Of a stretch of 64,000 nt of DNA, positions 21,483 through 32,299 are shown piece by piece. The notes beneath the pieces were generated by a model. That model ran no database searches. It was not told the DNA's origin and saw only the letters and a list, made by a program, of their open reading frames with translations. Each line of letters begins with the position of its first letter. Positions within the stretch are counted from its first letter, which is position 1. Source of the DNA: Girardinichthys multiradiatus. Its lineage: Eukaryota > Chordata > Actinopteri > Cyprinodontiformes > Goodeidae. Location of the stretch: assembly GCF_021462225.1 (NCBI RefSeq), contig NC_061816.1, forward strand, positions 3,381,249 to 3,445,248, given 5' to 3'. A program made the position numbers and the translations under genes.

Positions 21483-22250
21483 TATGGTAAATGGCCTGCA
21501 CTTGTATAGTGCTTTATCAAGTCCTCAGAGACCCTAAAGCTTTACACTACTTTCCGTGGCTACCGCACCCTGTTGGCGGTACTTGGAACCCCAGAAACAG
21601 TTACCCACTCTATCTAAAGACTCTTAAAGGAACGACTCTCAACCACTTTCTAACTTTTAGCTCTTTTTAATCTAAGTTAAGGCAGAGGAATGATTACAGA
21701 GATCAGCGCTGAGGCTCCCGTCTCGGACTGTCGCAGTCTGTTAGAGGATGACGAAGAGCCCCGATAGAAGGTCACATATAGTTTTATATCTGGCACTTCA
21801 ATGCAATGGATGTTCCCTCCCTCAGTGTTTATCAGTAGACTATGTGTCACCATTGTGGTGTCTATCTGTTAGGTTGTGTAGTAGCAGGTGTCCATCCTTA
21901 ATCTAAGTGTGCTGTAGCTTTCTAATCAAACCAGTTATACCAGCTGCTCCACTATCAACCCCAGTGCCCCAGCTTCAGGTCATTTATGACAAACCTTGGG
22001 CAATTCATCCTTGTACTGTGTGTTTATGAGCATTCTTATCCTATTGTAACAAAAAGGAAACATTAGAACTTTTACTTTATTTCACTATAGTATAAATGGG
22101 GAAAACAGCAATGAGCATAATAATAAAGGTTATTCCTACACTACAATCAGTCATCCACACAGTGACAGTGGTGAGCCACAATCTAGCTGACAGAAGTGAG
22201 GCTGCCATACACAGGCGCCACCAATTACCATTTCCAAATTTGGCATTTCT
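21483..22250 (+). repeat. Dispersed fish repeat (TAAATGGCCTGCACTTG type), interrupted by an LTR
   Basis: 21483-21550 (ATGGTAAATGGCCTGCACTT, TATAGTGCTTTATC, CTCAGAGACC, TTTACACTAC) and 22145-22220 (AATCAGTCATCCACAC, GAGGCTGCCATACACAGGCG, CCACCA) are consecutive parts of a very common teleost dispersed repeat. They are separated only by the 590-bp LTR-like insertion at 21551-22140. Confidence 0.7.
21551..22140 (-). mobile_element. Solo LTR-like element, copy 2, with 4-bp target duplication
   Basis: It matches LTR copy 1 (2615-4758 minus its Tc1). The 4-bp CTAC at 21547-21550 is repeated at 22141-22144, and the two halves of the host repeat join perfectly without the LTR, so the boundaries are firm. 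On the minus strand it starts TGTAGGAATAACC. The far end reads CCACGGAAA, where copy 1 has CTCGGACA, so that terminus has mutated. A TATA-like CAGATATAAAACTATATG lies at about 21778-21796. No internal retroelement genes are nearby. Confidence 0.75.
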
Positions 22251-22673
22251 ACTCAGAAGTCGGAATATCCGACCTCCGATTAAGGTTCAGGGTTATTTTA
22301 AAAATGTCATCTGGAACCCCCACGAAACTCGGAATTAAGAGTCGGAGAGTCGAGGCAACACGAGCATACCCGACTTCCGCATTCAAGATGGTTGCTACTC
22401 GCCTGGTAAAACGTTTCTACTGTGACGGTTTTTAGCGGCTCTTTATTATTTATGCAACATTTAGTCAGTTGTAGGCGAACTACTTTCAGTGTTTATAAGA
22501 CGAGATGTTTCAACGCTGTTTATATGCACGAAATAGCGCGTAGATCAGTGTTATTGTTGTAAGGCTGCTGTTACAGTTGTTATCAATACGAACGAAAACA
22601 AGCAGGAAACTGGAACGCTACAACCCGGAAATGACGTATGTTCCGACTTCCGAGGTTCCGGAAGTCGGAACTC
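22251..22673. other. MITE-like region with AAGTCGGAA inverted motifs
   Basis: CAGAAGTCGGAATATCCGAC near 22253 and TTCCGACTTCCGAGG/CCGGAAGTCGGAAC near 22640-22672 face each other, suggesting terminal inverted repeats of a small non-autonomous DNA element of about 420 bp. The ETS-like CCGGAAGT motifs could equally be promoter sites. No protein is encoded. Confidence 0.35.
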
Positions 22674-22931
22674 TTTGTTCCCTGTTCGTCAGCAGCCCAG
22701 AAGCGGGAGTGTTGATAAAGCTGTAAGAGAGCTGCAGCAGCAGCAGTTGATGAACTCTGGAAAGAAGTCCAGCAGCTTGAGGAACATCTGGTCAAAGAAA
22801 CTGGAGGGAAGCAGGAGCTCAAACAGCGGCAGGACGCAGCAGAGGAAGAGACACCAGATGATGGATGATGTTTTCCAGCCCAGATTAGGTTTGGATGTTT
22901 CCTTCTTCATGCCAACTGTGTGGATGGTAGG
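22674..22931 (+). other. Conserved exon-like block upstream of ZNF-C
   Basis: Near-identical duplicate of 7047-7312, here with 12 extra bases (CCCAGAAGCGGG) after GTTCGTCAGCAG. It sits upstream of ZNF-C as its partner sits upstream of ZNF-A, strengthening the view that it belongs to the ZNF transcription unit. See the first copy for the two open frames. Confidence 0.45.
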
Positions 22932-23399
22932 CGTTAAAGCAATCAGCACTCGAGCGAGTCGAGCGTCTTTTAGCCAATCAGATTACGCTTATTTGATCAC
23001 GTGACACACCTTTGCCTTGGGCAGAAGCGAGTCTCTTAACAGTTTGCTGGATAGTGGCTTAATGAAGATCAAAAATATATTATTACAAAAATATATTATT
23101 ACAAAACAGCAGGTAATTAACACCCATTTGAGATTCGGTATTTTTTTTCATCTGATGGAACTGAATGAAATGTTTGACTGACCTGATGACAGCTAGTGCC
23201 TCAACCCTGTCCTCTTGTTTTGAAGTGACCGGAAGAAGCGGCAACACATTTGCAGGCGAATTTCTGCAGGTGAATTTCTGCAGGCGAATTCTTGTAGGTG
23301 AATTTTTACTGGCAAATTTTAAGTACAAAAAAAATTCATATACATAATTGCACAGGATAAAAATTGCCAGTGTTAATAACCAGTGTTATAAATTCAATG
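22932..23399. other. Presumed intron start of ZNF-C, with a 14-bp tandem repeat
   Basis: It diverges from the ZNF-A copy at 22932. 23249-23325 consists of about five imperfect copies of a 14-bp unit, TGCAGG(C/T)GAATTTC. Confidence 0.5.
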
Positions 23400-23620
23400 T
23401 CTAAAAAATGTCTGATTCTAATGAGACTATTTTACTTCCATATTCCTGAGACATGGTTGACCTCAGGTACAACTTCATCAACTTCAGTTTTTGAAAGCTC
23501 CTCTCTGCTTGAGCCACAGTGACTGGCAGTGATTGTAATCCTGAGAGCAGTCCAAAAGTTGGGGTAGATCTAAGATAGATCCTTATCATTCAAGGGCACA
23601 AGGGGGCGCTGCACCTTGTC
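23400..23620 (-). pseudogene. hAT transposase C-terminal (dimerisation) fragment
   Basis: The minus-strand frame contains LPVTVAQAERSFQKLKLMK, followed by YLRSTMSQE. This is the conserved hATC dimerisation motif of a ZMYM1-like hAT transposase. Only the last about 60 residues are present, with no catalytic domain in this orientation nearby. It is a relic, unrelated in strand to the hAT relic at 23930-25235. Confidence 0.7.
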
Positions 23621-23929
23621 TGCTCAGAGGTTGTGAAATGACCTATTTTTTGTTTGTATTTATAAATATAACATATGAATATACAAAATCACCAAAACAA
23701 GTCCATTTGAATAATTAAATCTCTGTATAACTCAGTCTTCAGAAAAAACAACAGGTTACTATCAGAACTACACACTATTCTGCATGTGCCTCAGTAAGCG
23801 CACCTGTACTTGCTGCAATCACAATCAATGAGAATTACGTCATATAGCTGTGTCGTGAGCCTCTGTGATCTTTGATGCTGAACCAAGTCTAGTTGGGTCA
23901 GTAAGAAGCTGTATATATTAAACGTGTGA

Positions 23930-25235
23930 GAAACGAAAAATAAATTTAAACGACACCAAGAGACTAAACAAAATGAAACTATTGGTAAAAATTGGGAATA
24001 CTCTGAGAGGAAAAAGCAATTGGCACTGTTAAAAAGATCCTCTGACATTAGAAAAGCCTTTGAAAGAGTAGTTGGTGATGACACTGAGCCACAGAAGCAT
24101 CTTTTCAGTGTTTGCTTTTAATCGCCAATGCTAAAAAGCCACACAATATTGGAGAGCAGCTTATCAAACCCGCCTGCCTGGAAATTGTAGAACTGATGTG
24201 TGGGGTGCAGGCGGTGGATAAAGTGAAAATTGTCTCAATCTCTAACGACACTGTCAAGGATGGTGATGACTTGAAACAAGACATTCTTATGTCCACAAAT
24301 TTATCAACAACGGTAACAGGTCATGATATATTTATGGCTGTGGACTCTTATTTTACATCCAACAACTTGACCTATGAAAACCTGGTTGCATGTTGCACTG
24401 ACGGGGCCGCAGCAATGATGGGCAAAAACAGAGGCTTCAACAGCCGCTTGAAAGAAAAAGACCCAGGGTGATTGTTCACTGCATGCTCCATCGCTAAGCT
24501 TTGCCAGGAAAGAAACTTTCAGAAGACCTTAGTACCGTCCTCTCAAAGTTTGTTACCATTGTACATTTCATTAAATCTCACCCTTATCAGGACCTGATTC
24601 AAACGTCATGCAGTGCAAGGAAGCTGTGGACAATTTTGTGTGCAAACTGGAGGTGTGGGTTAAAAAGATGTTGATACAGTTTCCACTGCTTCTGCAGCAG
24701 TCAATTGGCACCGTTTGCGCATCTTTACATACAGAGTTTATCCAGCACATGAAACTGCTCTGTGAGGAGATGAAAAGCCACTTTTCTGACATGGACGAGA
24801 ATTTATCAAGAGAAACATGTGTGATGGACCCCTATATGACAAGCTATCAAAGAATTGGAATAGCTTGGCTGTGAAGATGAGCATTGTGACCTCCAAGCTG
24901 ATAATGCATCAAAAAGATATTTCTAAGAAAATGGATACAAAATGTTTTGGATTGTCAAAGGATGCATCTTTGTACCCAGACTGGCCAAACGCGCACTGAT
25001 GAGGGTTATTCTTCCGTTCAGCACCACTTACCTGTCTGAAACAGCCTTCAGTGCTCTTGTGTCAATAAAAACAAAAGCCCGTAACAGCCTTGATGTCCAC
25101 CAAGACTTTAGGTTGGCTGTGACAAACAACACACCTAACATCAAAACCCTGGCCCAAAATTGGGCACCTGATACTTTGACCGTTTTTGGGTCCATCTCTG
25201 CATTTATTTGGCACTCGACGATCAACCGCATAGAT
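23930..25235 (+). pseudogene. hAT (ZBED5/SCAND3-like) transposase pseudogene
   Basis: Pieces in several frames follow the order of a Buster-type hAT transposase: a BED-finger end (LKRHQETKQ, GKNWEYSERKKQ) near 23950-24010; ANAKKPHNIGEQLIKPACLE at 24115-24180; YENLVACCTDGAAAMMGKNR near 24375-24430 (the CTDGAxAMxG block); VKKMLIQFPLLLQ; and a C-terminal LPFSTTYLSETAFSALVSIK near 25010-25070. Multiple stops and frameshifts separate them. The block lies between the conserved exon-like block and the ZNF-C exon, and is absent from the ZNF-A equivalent, so it inserted after that duplication or was lost from ZNF-A. Confidence 0.8.
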
Positions 25236-25660
25236 CTGATGGGTTCTGATGGATTTCCCTCAGAAACTTTCCACTAATGCCGCCTGATGCATATTTCACA
25301 CATTGAAGGATTGTTTAAGGAACAAGTAGTTGTTGGTTTATGATAAATTATGTCTCCTTTTTCTTATCACTGCACTAAATTATGAAATGTGTTTATTTCT
25401 GGTCTCTGTACTATATTCATGTGAACAATCTCTACTTCACAAACCATCTGCTTCACAGCAAAACTCAGGCAAATATGTTTTATAAAATAGTGATTTAATT
25501 CAGATTCAGGGGTTAGATATGAGATTCTGCACATGAACTGTCAGTTCTTGAGGTTCAGTTTTCTCTACACTGCTGATCAGATGTTTTTCTCTAATGTGAA
25601 TCTTTACCAGCTTAGAAACATGAAGTTAAAGTTGTTCATAATGCATGTAATGTGTTTCAG
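25236..25660 (+). other. Presumed intron 3' end of ZNF-C
   Basis: Matches 8104-8535 upstream of ZNF-A with few changes and ends in the same TGTGTTTCAG acceptor. Confidence 0.6.
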
Positions 25661-25846
25661 TGCTGCCAGCAGATGTTAAAGAAGAGGCTCCTGAAGAACA
25701 GAGTCCTGATGTGGATCAGCAGGAGCCAGAGCCCCTCCAGATAAAGGAGGAACAGGAGGAACTCTGGACCAGTCAGGAAGGAGAGCAGCTCACTGTGAAG
25801 GAGGAGACTGATACCAGGTTTCCATTAACTGCAGCTCCTATCAAGA
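25661..25846 (+). CDS. ZNF-C: N-terminal acidic exon of a C2H2 zinc-finger gene
   Basis: The 186-nt exon is almost identical to the ZNF-A exon (one visible residue change: EPESLQ to EPEPLQ). It has the same acceptor and the same AAGA|GTAAGG donor, and encodes LPADVKEEAPEEQSPDVDQQ and KEEQEELWTSQEGEQL. No zinc-finger exon follows; the next 3' sequence is a LINE. Either this is a truncated duplicate or the transcript splices as far as ZNF-D's finger exon about 10 kb on, which keeps its own copy of the acidic module. Near identity with ZNF-A points to a recent duplication or gene conversion. Confidence 0.7.
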
Positions 25847-26440
25847 GTAAGGATTTGTTTGTGTGTGTGTCTCCTGTCTGGCAGCTAACAGTCTGGTGCA
25901 TCTGGTTGTCTTTTATGATCAAAAGTAGATTAGCTTCACAAAAGGAGGAAGAAATGAGACGTTTTCCTAATTTCAGAGTTGACTTTATTAAATGAATGAT
26001 ACATATATACATACAGTACATATCTGGGCCAGCACACCTAATCCTGTGATGGAACACAATGTGACTGTTTTTCATGTAATAAGCAAAATTAAAATGATCT
26101 CATTAGGCATTTGTACTGTATTTGTGTAAAACAACTTGACTCCTAACAGTAACTCAGTAACGATACACAAATGTCACGATTCACTGCGTTTCATTCAGGA
26201 CAAACAAGCGTATAAATGTTTAAAAGTTTTTACTTTATTCAACAGTGAAGAAAAATGTTTAGATTTCTCATCTGATTTTATCAGTACGTTCTAGTGTTTC
26301 TAAAAGAGGGCACCATAGCCCTGACTGGAGATTTAACTTGAGTCTGTCTATTAATATATTCATAATACAATAAAACCACATGATAATGGTCAATGTTGTT
26401 TAGGAATGTTTTCATAAGATTGTGCTGATATTTAATAACC
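25847..26440. other. Intergenic/intronic, no feature seen
   Basis: The first 80 bp still match the ZNF-A flank (8722-8810). Beyond that, AT-rich sequence with no recognisable element. Confidence 0.4.
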
Positions 26441-27530
26441 AAAAAAGGTTTAAATATGGGAAACAAGTTGGATGAACTCCAAACCTTACAAAGGACCCAG
26501 CCACATTATCGGGAATGCAGTATTATCTGTTTCACTGAGACATGGCTGCAGGATCATATCCCAGACTCCAGCGTCTCTCTGCTTGGCTTTCTGACCATAC
26601 AAGCAGACAGAGATTTAATGAAGAGTGGCAAATGTAAAGGAGGTGGACTGGCAGTACTTGTGAACAACAGATGGTGTAATCCAGGACATGTTACTGTTAA
26701 GTGTCGTCTCTGCAGTCCAGATATTGAACTGTTAGCAGTAAGTTTTCGTCCATATTATTTACCCAGAGAGTTCACCACTGTTATTTTGGCAACAGTATAC
26801 GTTCCACCTTCCGCTGTTGCCGACACCGCATGTAATGCCATCAACTCAGTTGTTGCAAAGCTACAGACACAAGACCCCATGGCGTTTGTGGCAACATCTT
26901 GCAAAAGTCAAGGACTTGTACATTTCTACAGCAAGACCTCCTTTGTATTTATATTTGTATTGTACTGCACTCACTACGCCAAAACAAGTTCCTTGTATGT
27001 CCAAAACGTACTTGGCAATAAAGCTATTCTGATTCTCTAGGCAAATCAGATCACAATCTTGTTTTTTCACTGCTCGAAATATAAGCCCCTTGTTCAGAGG
27101 CAACCTGTACTAAAGAGGACTGTGAGAAGATGGTCACAGGAAGCTGAAGAAGTCCTGCGAGGTTGCTTTGAGGCTACAGACAGGGATGCACTATGCCGGC
27201 CACATGGAGAGGACATCAATGCCATGACTGAGTGTTTACCCGACTATATAAACTTCTGTGAGGATAACACCATCCCTACCAGAACCGTGAGATGCTTCCC
27301 CAATAACAAACCTTGGATCACCAGTGACCTGAAGGACCTGCTTAACAAGAAAAAAAAAGAGCCTTCAGGGAGGGAGACAGAGAATTATTGAGGAGTATAC
27401 AGAAGCAACTTGAAGTCAGTATAAGAGAAGGGAAGGAGGTGTACAAGAAGAAGCTGGACCTCAAACTCCTGCAAAACACTATCAGAGATGTGTGGTCTCA
27501 GTCTCTCAAGGAGACTGGTTCCAGGTGAAC
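26441..27530 (+). mobile_element. Rex1/CR1-like LINE ORF2 fragment, interrupted
   Basis: The plus strand encodes an AP-endonuclease start: KLDELQTLQRTQPHY, IICFTETWLQDHIPDSSVS, then a GGGLAVLVNNRWC block and PREFTTVILATVYVPPSA. After an insert at about 26915-27040 come KPLVQRQPVLKRTVRRWSQE, the linker and NNKPWITSDLKDLL. The insert ends CTTGGCAATAAAGC and TATTCTGATTCTC, which resembles the 3' tail of another LINE, so about 130 bp of foreign tail replaces the GDFN/SDH half of the endonuclease. Coding ends near 27530. No RT core is present. Confidence 0.75.
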
Positions 27531-27539
27531 CCGACTATT

Positions 27540-28062
27540 TTTAGCTGGAACCTCTCTACCCCGCAAACCAACTCAGGCTCCTTCCCCACCAGAAAGGTTA
27601 CATTCCACGTCCCAAGAGCCAGGTTCTGCAGCCAAAGATCAGAACGCCAAGGTCTCCGCTTTTGACGCCACCTATACCACATTGCACCCTACCCCTTGGA
27701 CCCTCCCACGGGTGGTGAGCCCATCAAAAGGGGGACCCATGTTTCCTCTTCGGGTTGTGCCCGACTGGGCTCCATGGGTGAAAGCCCGGCCACCAGGCGC
27801 TCGTCAGTGTGCCCCACCTCCAGGCCTGGCTCCAGAGTGGGGCCCCGGTGACCCGGCATTCATCATAAAAGGTCTGTTGGCTGCGCTTTGTGTGATCCCT
27901 CACCTAGGACCTGTTTGCCTTAGGTGACCCTACCAGGGCATGAAGCCCCTGACAACATAGCTCTTAGGATCATTGGGACACACAAACCTCTCCACCAAGG
28001 TGAGATGGCAGCCACCTTGATTTCCCTTTGGGATGAATAAAGTATTTTTGAATTGAATTGAA
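27540..28062 (+). mobile_element. RTE-like LINE segment and LINE tail
   Basis: 27590-27990 carries a GC-rich sequence typical of fish RTE elements: GGTTACATTCCACGTCCCAA, GTGAGCCCATCAAAAGGGGG, GGGCCCCGGTGACCCG, TAGCTCTTAGGATCATTGGG. It is followed by TTTCCCTTTGGGATGAATAA and GTATTTTTGAATTGAATTGA, a polyadenylation-like and L2/Rex1-type tail. It appears inserted into, or joined to, the LINE that ends at 27530. It encodes no intact protein. Confidence 0.6.
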
Positions 28063-28950
28063 AACCAACAAATACCTTTATAGCAGGCCACACATAAGAA
28101 CGAGGCTAAATCATGAAGCCCAACCATGCTGAGATGGAATGAGAAGAAATGGCTCATCTCATTGTTATTGACACAAAAAGATGGCACCAGTGCGTGTGGC
28201 AAGTCATCTACCGCTCTCTATTGTTCTTCTGTTTTATTATTATAGAGCATTAATAAAATATTTTATATTAATAAAACTGTTGTTCTTCTGTTTTTCATTA
28301 ACTGATTACTGCCGTATGTTTACCAAGCCCTCTGGAGCTTCGTCTGTCTATTGCATAATTTCTATGTTGCTTTTAAGAACGATTTCTGTCACCTGCTCCT
28401 GGTTGGAGTGCCAGCACCACAACCACCTCACTGGTCGTGACAGACGTCATAGTAAGTACGACAGGTGGCTAGTGAAGCCGAGGGCCCAGTCTTCGGGTAT
28501 TTTCCGGACACAGTCTTGATCGGTTCCTCCACTGTGCATTCACCTTCCCTGGAGCCCGTTTACTTGTGGCCGATACCTGTTTTCGACTCGGATCAGGTGC
28601 TCTATCCCCCTTGCCCCATTCCTTTACATCTGTGCTGGCAAGATGGCAAGGCGACCTTGGGAATCTGCACCATCTTGCACAGACTTCACCTGCTTCTGCA
28701 ACTACTGCTTCTCCAGACCTTCGAAGGCTTTATTCAAAATATTGGAGAATATCTGTTTTGCTCTGGTCTGGCAAGTTGTTGTACTGGTGGTGTCGTACAC
28801 TCCAACCGGGATATCTAGAGCTTGTTTTTTTCTTGTTCTGTCCAACATAGTAGCATTCAGAATTGTTGTCTGAGTGCAAATAAGAAGCCCAAAAACTTCA
28901 CAAGTGAAGCGCTACGGCTATTGTTATAATGCTCGTACTCGTCGTCTTCT
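28063..28950. other. Unassigned; possible LINE 5' leader at 28170
   Basis: AAAAGATGGCACCAGTGCGT at 28175 resembles the CCAAGATGGCACCG start of the LINE at 35282 (minus). The following ~700 bp contain overlapping ORFs of 76-117 codons with no recognisable domain, rich in Leu, Cys and Pro in all frames, which argues against real protein. Confidence 0.3.
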
Positions 28951-28953
28951 GCC

Positions 28954-29890
28954 TTATCTGGGACCGGGTCGTGGGGGCAGAGGCACCCAGACTTCCGTCT
29001 CCCTAGGCACCTCCTCTAGCTCCTTTGGGGCAAGCCCAAGACATTTCCGGGCCAATTGTGAGACATAGTCCCTCCAGCATGTCTTAGGTAATCCCTTGGG
29101 CCTCCTCCTGGCATCTGATGTGGATGCCTGAGCCTCGTCCACTGACAGCAACGGCTCTATTCTGAGCTCCTCCCAGATTTACTAGCTCCTTACCCTATCT
29201 CTGAGTGAGTTCCCTGCCACCCTGTAGAGGAAGCTATTTTTAGCTGCTTTCTTTCCAGGGTCTTGTTCTTTTGGCAATGACCCAAAAGTCCACGCCCTTA
29301 GGTGAGTGAGACGGCCGGTAAATTAAGAGCTTTCACCTCAGCTTTCTCTTCACCACAACAGATAGCCGCAGCTTCCGCATTACAGTGGTGGCCACACAGA
29401 TCAGTACGCTCCATTTACACCTCATTCGTGAGCAAGACCTAGAGATACTTGAACTCCGTCACTTAAGGCAGGAACTCCCTTCCATCCCGGGGTGAGCAAC
29501 CCTTTTCCAATTGAGAACCATGGTCTTGGACTTGGAGGAGCTTCGCACTTGGCTGCAAACTGTCTCCGTTTATGCTGTAGGTCTTGGCTAGAGGGGCCCA
29601 GCAGGACCACATCATCTGCGAAAAGGAGAGACGAAACCAGACCCTTTCCAGCGCTTGGCTGCACCTAGAGATCCTGTCCATAAAGGCTATGAAAAGGACC
29701 AGTGACAAAAGGCAGCCTTGCCAGAGTCCAACACCCACAGGAAACAGGTCCGACTTAATGCTGGCAATGTGAATCAAACTCCTTCTCCGCCTGTATAGAG
29801 ACCGGCTCGCCCCTGATAAAGGGACCCTGACTCCTGGAGTGTCCCTCTCAGGGTAGCACGAGGGACACAGTCAAATGCACGTTCAACATT
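28954..29890 (-). mobile_element. RTE/Rex3-like LINE reverse transcriptase relic
   Basis: The minus strand reads, with frameshifts, IKSDLFPVGVGLWQGCLLS (RT block with GLRQGCPLSP), FIAFMDRISRCSQ, SLLFADDVVLLGPSSQDLQ (the FADD catalytic block) and, towards 28960, a C-terminal CWRDYVSQLARKCLGL then APKELEEVPRETEVW. This is the RT and C-terminal tail of an RTE-clade element. The part between FADD and the C-terminus is partly deleted. Another RTE element, on the plus strand, starts at about 62560. Confidence 0.8.
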
Positions 29891-30954
29891 TTCTATTCAA
29901 AGTCTTTCTACTTTTTTGTTCCAATAATTTCATTTAATTCTAGTTTTGCTTTCTGTAGATGGGCCCTTCATTTCCTCTACTTGTGAAGATTCTAACAATG
30001 TAATGGTTTCCTCTAATTCCTGACTGTTTTATTTTTTCTTCTTATGTGATGAGAATGAGAATGAGAATATTTCACGCAGCATACAGGTTGCTATTAAGTG
30101 TAGCAGTTACATCTTTTCCCAGTAGAAGGCGCTTATGTTCTTTGGTAAGTTAGTTATGCTTAGCAATATAAAGGATTACAAGTTTAATGTTATATGCTGT
30201 GTAAAGTCACAGGCGGTTGCAATATGGTCTATCTTGTTTCACAGGACAGTAAAATATAGAAGTTATGTTAAAGGGTTAAATAAATAGACTTGTAATAGCC
30301 CTTAAGATAAAGATTGTCAAGGATAAAGGGTTGTAATAATTTATGGTAAATAATTCATGGTAAATAAAGCAAAGGGTTAAAGGCAATATACTGTTTGAGT
30401 TACTAATAGTATATTTTATTTTGCATGTTTGTAGCTCTTATGGTATGTTCACATGGAAGGCTGTTCAATAAAAAGATTGTGAACCATCAGTTGGAGAGAC
30501 CATCTTTTCAACCGGGATGCTACAGCTATCTCCCCGAATCAGACCAGGTTTTCCCCAAAATGTTCGCCAATTATCAACAGTGAAGTAAGCCAGAGAACAA
30601 GCCGGTGTCTGGAGTTTTTGCATGAGTTGGTTTGAATAAATGCCGGCCTTGTTGGGCCAGAGCAAAGACAATGGACTCCTTGTTTTCAGGAAGAAACCAC
30701 ACTTAAACATCGTGGAAGTGGATTCTTGACCAGGTTAGAGTGGTTTGCTGTGGAGCCATCAGAAATGGCTGAGGACATCAACTGCTAACGGTTAGTGAAG
30801 ATTAGGAGCTACTCTGCAGCTCTCTGCCCCGCTGAGGCCATCTTTTCCACTGGGCAAAAATTGCGTTTTGAACCAGCTAATGTTAACAATCAGCTTCAGA
30901 CTGCAGTTTGAAAGAGTTTGCAGTTTATGTGAAGTTAAATACTATATACCTTGA
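29891..30954. other. Intergenic, no gene seen
   Basis: It contains GAGAATGAGAATGAGAAT repeats at 30048-30066 and two AATAAA-like motifs, but no coding or transposon protein signal. 30020-30720 could be a decayed LTR, based only on its general look (CAATAAAAAGATTGTG near 30466); not claimed. Confidence 0.35.
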
Positions 30955-31210
30955 GGCAACTGTGATTCAGTGAGAAGACTGGTCATCTTGCAATCCAAGG
31001 GTTGTGGGTTCAATTCCAACTTCCTTCTGTGACATGTTGATGTGCCCCTGGGCAAGGCACTTAACCTCAAATAGTCTACCGATCTGCGTATCGGTGTATG
31101 AATGTGTGCATGTTAGTGAGTGCATCTGGGTGAATGTGGCTCTAGTGTAAAGCGCTTTGAGTGGTCAGTATGATGGGTTACGCGTTATATAAGTTCAGTC
31201 CATTTAACAT
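30955..31210 (+). mobile_element. tRNA-derived SINE (V-SINE-like)
   Basis: A tRNA-like head contains an A-box-like GTGATTCAGTGAG and a B box GGTTCAATTCC at 31007-31017 (RNA polymerase III internal promoter). It is followed by the conserved CCCCTGGGCAAGGCACTTAACC block and a LINE-like tail, GTAAAGCGCTTTGAGTGGTC and CGTTATATAAGTTCAGTCCA. This arrangement is the usual fish V-SINE. It is not a tRNA gene: no cloverleaf with anticodon arm can be folded by eye. Confidence 0.8.
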
Positions 31211-32299
31211 TAACGTGTAGAGATTGCTAATTGTTTTCATGTGCATACATGATTCTCCATGACAACGCGCACATGCCGACTGTGAGCGGCATATGACCAT
31301 TTAAAACAAAAACGCGCTAATTTCAGTGGCAGAGCGAAAGAGAAAGTAAAAAACACACCGCTCTGATAACTTCTTGGCCCATCCTCAGAGTGAAAAAAAC
31401 ATACACCGCTGTTCCTTCCCTCTCACATTGAGACAGAGACTTACTTTCAAAGGGCAGATACAGCTAAATTAGACAGTTAAAAATACATTAAAAGTTGAAA
31501 GCTTACCCTTGTTGCTGTTGCCACTCATTCTGCTGCTCCCTCCAGGGAGTCAAAATGGGAATCGACATTTTTCTTTTGAAAACATATTTGGTCTAAGGAC
31601 AAGGGACTTTTATATCGTACTTCTGTCATGAAATCTTTCTTCAGTAACATTTTGAGAATTTAAGAAGACACTGGATTCTCAATTTTCTTGAAACGTTTTT
31701 CTCCAATGCAATAAATTAGCCACAATGCATTGTAAGGGCTAAGCCTTTTAGGTCTGAGTTTCTCTGCAAGCAAGTTTTAACCTGACCCTATGGAAAATGT
31801 GGTCATATTAAATGATGAATGCGTGCTGGGGTGGTGGGTCACGTGACGTGATGAGCTGGGAGGGGCAGGGCAAGGGGCAGGCTTGCTAGGAAGGGCTTGG
31901 AGCACATTCATAACTGCTTGCAGTTGTAGTTCTAATTATAATAGTTGTGTGGGAATAAATCTCCATCGGGCTGCGTGTGTGATGGCTGGTTTCTAGGTCA
32001 TTATTTATGTGACATCCTGAATGGCTGTAAAGATTTAAAGTACTTCACAGAGTGTGTGTAGTGACAGTCTTTCTAATAGAAATATAGGAAACATATTCAC
32101 ATAATGCAGCAACTAGACAGCCGTGTGGATTTGATTTAGACATTGTAGAAATAAACGGGTTCGGGCCAACAAATGTTTTATTTTCAGCCAGATTTGAGTC
32201 GCTGATGCCAGTGCAAGTAAAGCAGAAGTCCAAGCTGAGCGTTAATGTAACGCATAGAGTTGCAGGTTACAGGTGTCCTGTCAGCAAAAAAAAAAAGGG
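31211..32299. other. Intergenic, no gene seen
   Basis: It includes GGGTCACGTGACGTGATGAG near 31828, with E-box and CRE-like palindromes, and a poly(A)12-poly(G)11 tract at 32286-32308. No coding signal. The minus strand of 32050-32290 may be LINE 3'UTR of the next element. Confidence 0.35.

Noticed and set aside
28181..28850. Overlapping ORFs of 76-117 codons
   Set aside because: Open in several frames at once, no domains, and composition is non-protein-like.
30960..31030. tRNA gene
   Set aside because: It has A- and B-box-like motifs but is joined to a SINE body and LINE-type tail, and no proper cloverleaf or anticodon loop is evident.
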